Source: CAXTPV01 sp965276715
GTDB taxonomy: Bacteria > Pseudomonadota > Alphaproteobacteria > Acetobacterales > Acetobacteraceae
NCBI GenBank assembly: GCA_965276715.1
Contig: OZ255622.1
Coordinates: 1,178,001 to 1,242,000, forward strand
Direction of reading: 5' to 3'
DNA length: 64,000 nt
In this document: piece by piece, positions 60,684-64,000 of the stretch
Numbering within the stretch: the first letter of the stretch is position 1
How the letters are laid out: every line of letters starts with the position of its first letter
Program-made: the position numbers and the translations under genes
The notes under the pieces: generated by a model
What the model saw: only the letters and a program-made list of their open reading frames with translations
Database searches by the model: none
Told to the model about the DNA's origin: nothing

Positions 60684-61501
60684 TGCGCGTGCGGCGCGGG
60701 GCGGTCCTGCTGCTGGCGGGGCTGCTGGCGCTGCCGGCGCAGAATGGGTGGGCATCGCCCGGACGCGGCGCATCGGTGGGCAGTCGCGGCAGCCGGACCT
60801 ACATGCTGCCGCCGCGCACCGCCACCTCGCCGTTCGGCGCGCAGCCGTTCCAGCGGACGGTGACGCCGCCCGCGGGGCGGCCGGGCACGGTGCCGCGGCG
60901 CCATCCGTTGGCTGCGGGTTTTCTCGGTGGTCTGCTGGGTGTGGGCCTGGCGGGGCTGCTGTTCGGACACGGCCTGCTCGGCGTGCTGATCGAGGTGATC
61001 CTGGCGGTCGTGCTGATACGCTGGCTGTTCAGGCGACTGCGTGCGGGCGGCGACGCCGCCTTGCCCGCGCCGGGGAATGGGCAGCCGACACCCTTGATGC
61101 CGATCGTGATCGGGCGTGGCGACTATGCGGCGTTCGAGGCGGTACTGCGCGAGGTGACCCGGGCCTGGACAATGGGCGACATCGCGGCACTCGGCCGGGT
61201 CGCGACGCCTGAGATGGTGGGGATCCTGGGCGACCAGCAGCGCGAACTGGCGCGGCGGGGACTGCGCAACAGCACGACCGACGTCAGGCTCGAGAAGGGC
61301 GATCTCGCGGAAGCCTGGCGCGAGGGCCAGGAGGATTATGCGACGGTCGCGATGCGGTTCTCGGCGATCGATATCGACACCGATGCGACCGGACGGGTGC
61401 TGGGCGGCGATCCGTCGCAGCGCGCGACGCGGACCGAATACTGGACGTTCGTCCGGCGGCCGTACGGCACGTGGATCCTGTCGGCGATCCAGCAGGCATG
61501 A
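60683..61501 (+). CDS. Tim44-like domain protein with signal and membrane segment
   Basis: About 272 residues. Signal (VLLLAGLLALPAQNGWA), Pro/Arg-rich stretch, one or two membrane helices (AAGFLGGLLGVGLAGLLFGH and VLIEVILAVVLIRWLF), then the Tim44 domain (DYAAFEAVLREVTRAWTMGD to TEYWTFVRRPYGTWILSAIQ). Bacterial homologues of mitochondrial Tim44 are common in alphaproteobacteria; their role is not settled. TGATG overlap with TldE. Confidence 0.88.
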   Translation: MRVRRGAVLLLAGLLALPAQNGWASPGRGASVGSRGSRTYMLPPRTATSPFGAQPFQRTVTPPAGRPGTVPRRHPLAAGFLGGLLGVGLAGLLFGHGLLGVLIEVILAVVLIRWLFRRLRAGGDAALPAPGNGQPTPLMPIVIGRGDYAAFEAVLREVTRAWTMGDIAALGRVATPEMVGILGDQQRELARRGLRNSTTDVRLEKGDLAEAWREGQEDYATVAMRFSAIDIDTDATGRVLGGDPSQRATRTEYWTFVRRPYGTWILSAIQQA

Positions 61502-62439
61502 CCCGGCTGCCGTTCGGGCCGGGACCGTTCCGGATGGCGATGGGACTGACCGCCGGTCCGATCGAGACGCTTGTCGAGATCGACGATCGTTATCCGTCTG
61601 AAATGGCGGAGCGGCGCTCCCTGCTCGGCATGCGCCGCGCCGAGGTGTTCGCGGCCGAACCCGCCACGGATGCGGCGCGCGCCGAGGTGCTCGACGTGCT
61701 CGCAGGGGTGCTGCCACGGCGCTACCCGGAATGGTTCGCGATCGAGGGGCGTGTCCTGCACAACCGTCTGACGGGGGAGGCGTGGGCGCTCGATGCCCTG
61801 CCCCACGACCCGTTGGAGGTGGCGGGACGCCTGGTGTGCGAGGATCTGTGCCTGGTCGACACCGAAGCGGAGGCGGGCCCGACGCTGCGGGCGGCGGTGC
61901 TGTGCGCGCCGAGCCGCTGGCGGCTCGACGAAAAGATCGGCCGGCCGTTGGCCGCCGTGCATGCTCCGGTGCCGCTCTATGCCGAGCGACTGGCCGGCGC
62001 GGTCGACCGGTTCATGCGCAGCCTGCGGCCGGGACGGATCGCCGAACGCTCGAACTGGAGCGTCGTCGACGATGGCGCGCTGTTCCAACCCGTCCGCCGC
62101 CTCGACCTCCTTCCGGTGACGGTCGAGGAGGCGAGCGAGCGCCTGTTCCTGCGGGTCGAACGCCAGACCTTCATGCGGCTGCCGGCGAGCGGAATGGTGC
62201 TGTTCGCGATCCGCGTGCACAGCACGAAGCTCGGGCAAGCGGTGGCCCTGCCTGGCGTCGCCGACGACCTTGCGGCCGCGGTGCGCGCGCTGCCCGGGCC
62301 GCTCGCGGACTACAAGGGGTTCGACGCGATCGGGGCCGTGCTGCTGGCCTATCTCGAACGCGGTCAGCGAACACCGCTTGGCCAGAGCACGACGCGCACG
62401 GTCTGCAGCAGGATCAGCAGGTCGAACACGACACTGTAG
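61498..62439 (+). CDS. DUF3445 haem-dependent oxidative N-demethylase family protein
   Basis: About 313 residues. MTRLPFGPGPFRMAMGL, then DDRYPSEMAERRSLL, VLPRRYPEWF, DLCLVDTEAEAGPTLRAAVL, APSRWRLDEKIGRPLAAVHA PVP and FLRVERQTFMRLPASGMVLF are DUF3445 blocks. Some members bind haem and oxidise dimethylamine-type substrates. ATG overlaps the upstream TGA (ATGA). Its 3' end overlaps the converging transferase gene by 76 bp. Confidence 0.85.
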   Translation: MTRLPFGPGPFRMAMGLTAGPIETLVEIDDRYPSEMAERRSLLGMRRAEVFAAEPATDAARAEVLDVLAGVLPRRYPEWFAIEGRVLHNRLTGEAWALDALPHDPLEVAGRLVCEDLCLVDTEAEAGPTLRAAVLCAPSRWRLDEKIGRPLAAVHAPVPLYAERLAGAVDRFMRSLRPGRIAERSNWSVVDDGALFQPVRRLDLLPVTVEEASERLFLRVERQTFMRLPASGMVLFAIRVHSTKLGQAVALPGVADDLAAAVRALPGPLADYKGFDAIGAVLLAYLERGQRTPLGQSTTRTVCSRISRSNTTL

Positions 62440-63734
62440 TTCTTCACGTAGTGCAGGTCGTAGCTCAGCTTCGATCGCGCGTCGTCGAGCGAGGCCCCGT
62501 AGGGATAGTTGATCTGCGCCCAGCCGGTCAGGCCCGCCTTGACGAGATGACGCTCGTCGTAGAGCGGCAGGCTGGCGGCGAGGTCACGGATGAATTCGGG
62601 ACGTTCCGGTCTCGGTCCGACCAGCGACATGTCGCCCACCAGCACGTTGAAGAGCTGCGGCAGCTCGTCGAGCCGGGTTCGGCGGAGGAACCGCCCGATG
62701 CGGGTGATGCGCTGGTCGGCGCTGGCCGCCCAGACCGCGCCTGCCGCCTCGGAGTCGACGCGCATCGAGCGCAGCTTGAGGATGTCGAAATGGCGGCCGC
62801 CCTGCGTGACCCGCGCCTGCCGGTAGAGGATGGGACCGCCGTCCTGCAGCTTGACCGCGAGGGCGGCGGCGATCAGCAGCGGGATGGCGGGGATCAGGAC
62901 AAGGAGCGAGGCCGCGATGTCGAGGCATCGCTTGAGGAGGCGGTCGAGCGGACTGAAGCGGAAGCCATCGGCATAGAGCAGCCAGTTGAGATCGAAGCGC
63001 TTGAGGTCGAGGCGGCCGATCTCGTTCTCGAGGAAGCCCATGTATTCCTGCACCGGATAGCCGGCGACCTTGCATTGCAGGAGCTCGAGCATCGGCAGTC
63101 CGCGGCGGTCGTCCGGAGCCACGACGATCTGGTCGGCCGCGAACCATGACGCGGCGCCGGCGAAGCCATGAGCGGCGTCGAGGATGATCGTGGTGTCGTC
63201 CAGGCGCGGATCGCGCTCGCCCATGGCATCGGCGTGGACGAATGCGATGTCGTAGGCGAGCGTCCGCCCCTCGCGCGTGAGCAGCCAGACCAGATCCCAG
63301 GCCCTGCGGCCGGCACCGACGATCAGCAGGCGGCGGCGGAACCAGCCCTGCCGGCGAAGCAGCATCAGGACGGTGCGCGCCAGGGCCCCGGCCGCCATGG
63401 CGCTGCCGATCGCGGCAGGCAGGAGATTGCCGCCGGCCGGCAATCCGAACGAACGCGCCAGCATCCAGCCAAGCAACGACCCGAGCAATGCCGCCAGTGC
63501 CGCCCGGCCGAAGGATTGCCTCGGGCTCACCATCGCGTCGCGCCGGTACAGGCCGAGCGCGCACAGCGACAGCAGGGCACTCGCCGGAAACAGGATCGCG
63601 GGCCATGCGGACAGGCGAACGATATCGGGTCCGAGCATGCAGCGGGCGGTCGCGAACCAGCAGAGGAGAGCGAAGGCGATGTCGAGCAGGATCAGGCAGC
63701 GGGCTGCCGTCAATCTCGGGCCGATCGATGTCAT
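62364..63734 (-). CDS. Polyprenyl-phosphate hexose-1-phosphate transferase (WbaP/ExoY type)
   Basis: About 456 residues. Four N-terminal membrane helices, a central nucleotide-binding-like domain (LLIVGAGRRAWDLVWLL), a further helix (CLDIAASLLVLIPAIPLLIA) and the bacterial sugar transferase domain: QARVTQGGRHFDILKLRSMR, RITRIGRFLRRTRLDELPQL, GDMSLVGPRPERPEF and GLTGWAQINYPYGASLDDA. It puts the first sugar-phosphate on undecaprenyl phosphate for exopolysaccharide. ATG 63734 is preceded by GGGAGGGACGA. Confidence 0.93.
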   Translation of the reverse strand: MTSIGPRLTAARCLILLDIAFALLCWFATARCMLGPDIVRLSAWPAILFPASALLSLCALGLYRRDAMVSPRQSFGRAALAALLGSLLGWMLARSFGLPAGGNLLPAAIGSAMAAGALARTVLMLLRRQGWFRRRLLIVGAGRRAWDLVWLLTREGRTLAYDIAFVHADAMGERDPRLDDTTIILDAAHGFAGAASWFAADQIVVAPDDRRGLPMLELLQCKVAGYPVQEYMGFLENEIGRLDLKRFDLNWLLYADGFRFSPLDRLLKRCLDIAASLLVLIPAIPLLIAAALAVKLQDGGPILYRQARVTQGGRHFDILKLRSMRVDSEAAGAVWAASADQRITRIGRFLRRTRLDELPQLFNVLVGDMSLVGPRPERPEFIRDLAASLPLYDERHLVKAGLTGWAQINYPYGASLDDARSKLSYDLHYVKNYSVVFDLLILLQTVRVVLWPSGVR

Positions 63735-63859
63735 TCGTCCCTCCCGCGTGCGAGCAGGGACAAGCTGTAGCAGCCGGATGTTGACGAATGGTTGCTGTCG
63801 GACCGGACCCGGAACGTCGGCGGATTTTACAGAGAGGCGGCCTAACGAGGCGTTTTGTT

Positions 63860-63883
63860 CGCTAACCCCTTGATTTGTTAGCG
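63860..63883. promoter_or_regulatory. Perfect inverted repeat in a divergent control region
   Basis: CGCTAAC (63860-63866) and GTTAGCG (63877-63883) form a perfect 7-bp inverted repeat with a 10-bp spacer; centre-to-centre 17 bp. A further CCTAACG lies at 63841. It sits between the transferase gene (start 63734, minus) and the truncated gene at 63940 (plus), suited to a dimeric regulator of both. Which protein binds is unknown. Confidence 0.45.
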
Positions 63884-63939
63884 CGGCCCGGTTGTTGCCT
63901 ACAACTCGGAGTGGCAACCAATTTTGAGAGGACCCTGTC

Positions 63940-64000
63940 GTGATCCGTCTAAAGAACCAAATTCTGGCCGCGGGCCTGCTGTCGGCCCTCGGTGGCGCTT
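63940..64000 (+). CDS. Exported protein, N-terminal fragment cut by the window edge
   Basis: GTG 63940 is preceded by AGAGGACCCTGTC. The visible codons read IRLKNQILAAGLLSALGGA, a typical signal peptide. The rest is outside the window. Divergence from an exopolysaccharide-initiating transferase makes a polysaccharide export or envelope protein likely, but this cannot be shown. Confidence 0.6.
   Translation, partial: MIRLKNQILAAGLLSALGGA

Overview
The window is high-GC alphaproteobacterial DNA, most likely from the Acetobacteraceae. This is inferred from three tandem carbohydrate-selective OprB-type porins, an alphaproteobacterial hemC-hemD-mitofilin-HemY cluster divergent from tsaD, an FeS-containing bacterial photolyase, and dense codirectional genes joined by ATGA or TGATG overlaps. 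No species can be named. There are no rRNA or tRNA genes, no CRISPR array, no complete insertion sequence and no integrase. Both edges cut genes.

Layout. 0-9 kb: the 5' part of a class III aminotransferase (minus), an FeS photolyase, three OprB-like porins interrupted by a tiny exported protein and a lipoprotein, and an AI-2E family permease. 9-15 kb (minus): a TctC-like binding protein, hemF, then the haem operon hemC-hemD-mitofilin-like-HemY-like. 15-18.7 kb: tsaD, rlmJ and murJ, each overlapping the next. 18.8-25.3 kb: a tight four-gene oxidative cassette of GMC alcohol oxidoreductase, aldehyde dehydrogenase, FMN alpha-hydroxyacid oxidase and an AceE-like ThDP enzyme with no E2/E3 partner nearby. 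25.3-26.5 kb: a MetX-like secreted hydrolase.

26.6-36.3 kb is an accessory, partly decayed segment. A ~275 bp direct repeat made from the 3' end of an S10 peptidase gene brackets it: an orphan copy at 27645-27920 and the end of the intact gene at 36064-36338. A third, internally deleted S10 relic lies at 26.6-26.8 kb. Inside are a truncated gene, a DUF4238 protein, a cluster of unrecognised small membrane proteins with a probable frameshift, an SRAP (YedK/HMCES) protein, a large periplasmic-sensor diguanylate cyclase, a broken EAL domain, and a gene-like stretch coding for five copies of the heptapeptide D-T-M/I-H-Y-P-P at exact 19-residue spacing. Synonymous codon changes inside that motif argue that it is translated and selected. 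It is the best candidate here for something undescribed.

36-64 kb is mostly housekeeping: S10 peptidase, SDR, M16 protease and GH5 glycosidase (minus); mutS and glnD; secreted, TPR-glycosyltransferase-like, discoidin and M32 carboxypeptidase genes; a royal-jelly-like protein; a frameshifted Tat-exported protein; a GNAT; a PemK/AbrB toxin-antitoxin pair; then thrC, an M16 peptidase, a TldE/PmbA-like protein, a Tim44-domain protein and a DUF3445 protein. The window ends with a polyprenyl glycosylphosphotransferase (minus), divergent across a control region with a perfect inverted repeat from a cut-off exported-protein gene.

All calls come from reading translations and motifs by eye. No database search was run. 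Start sites are chosen from Shine-Dalgarno spacing, overlaps and signal peptides.
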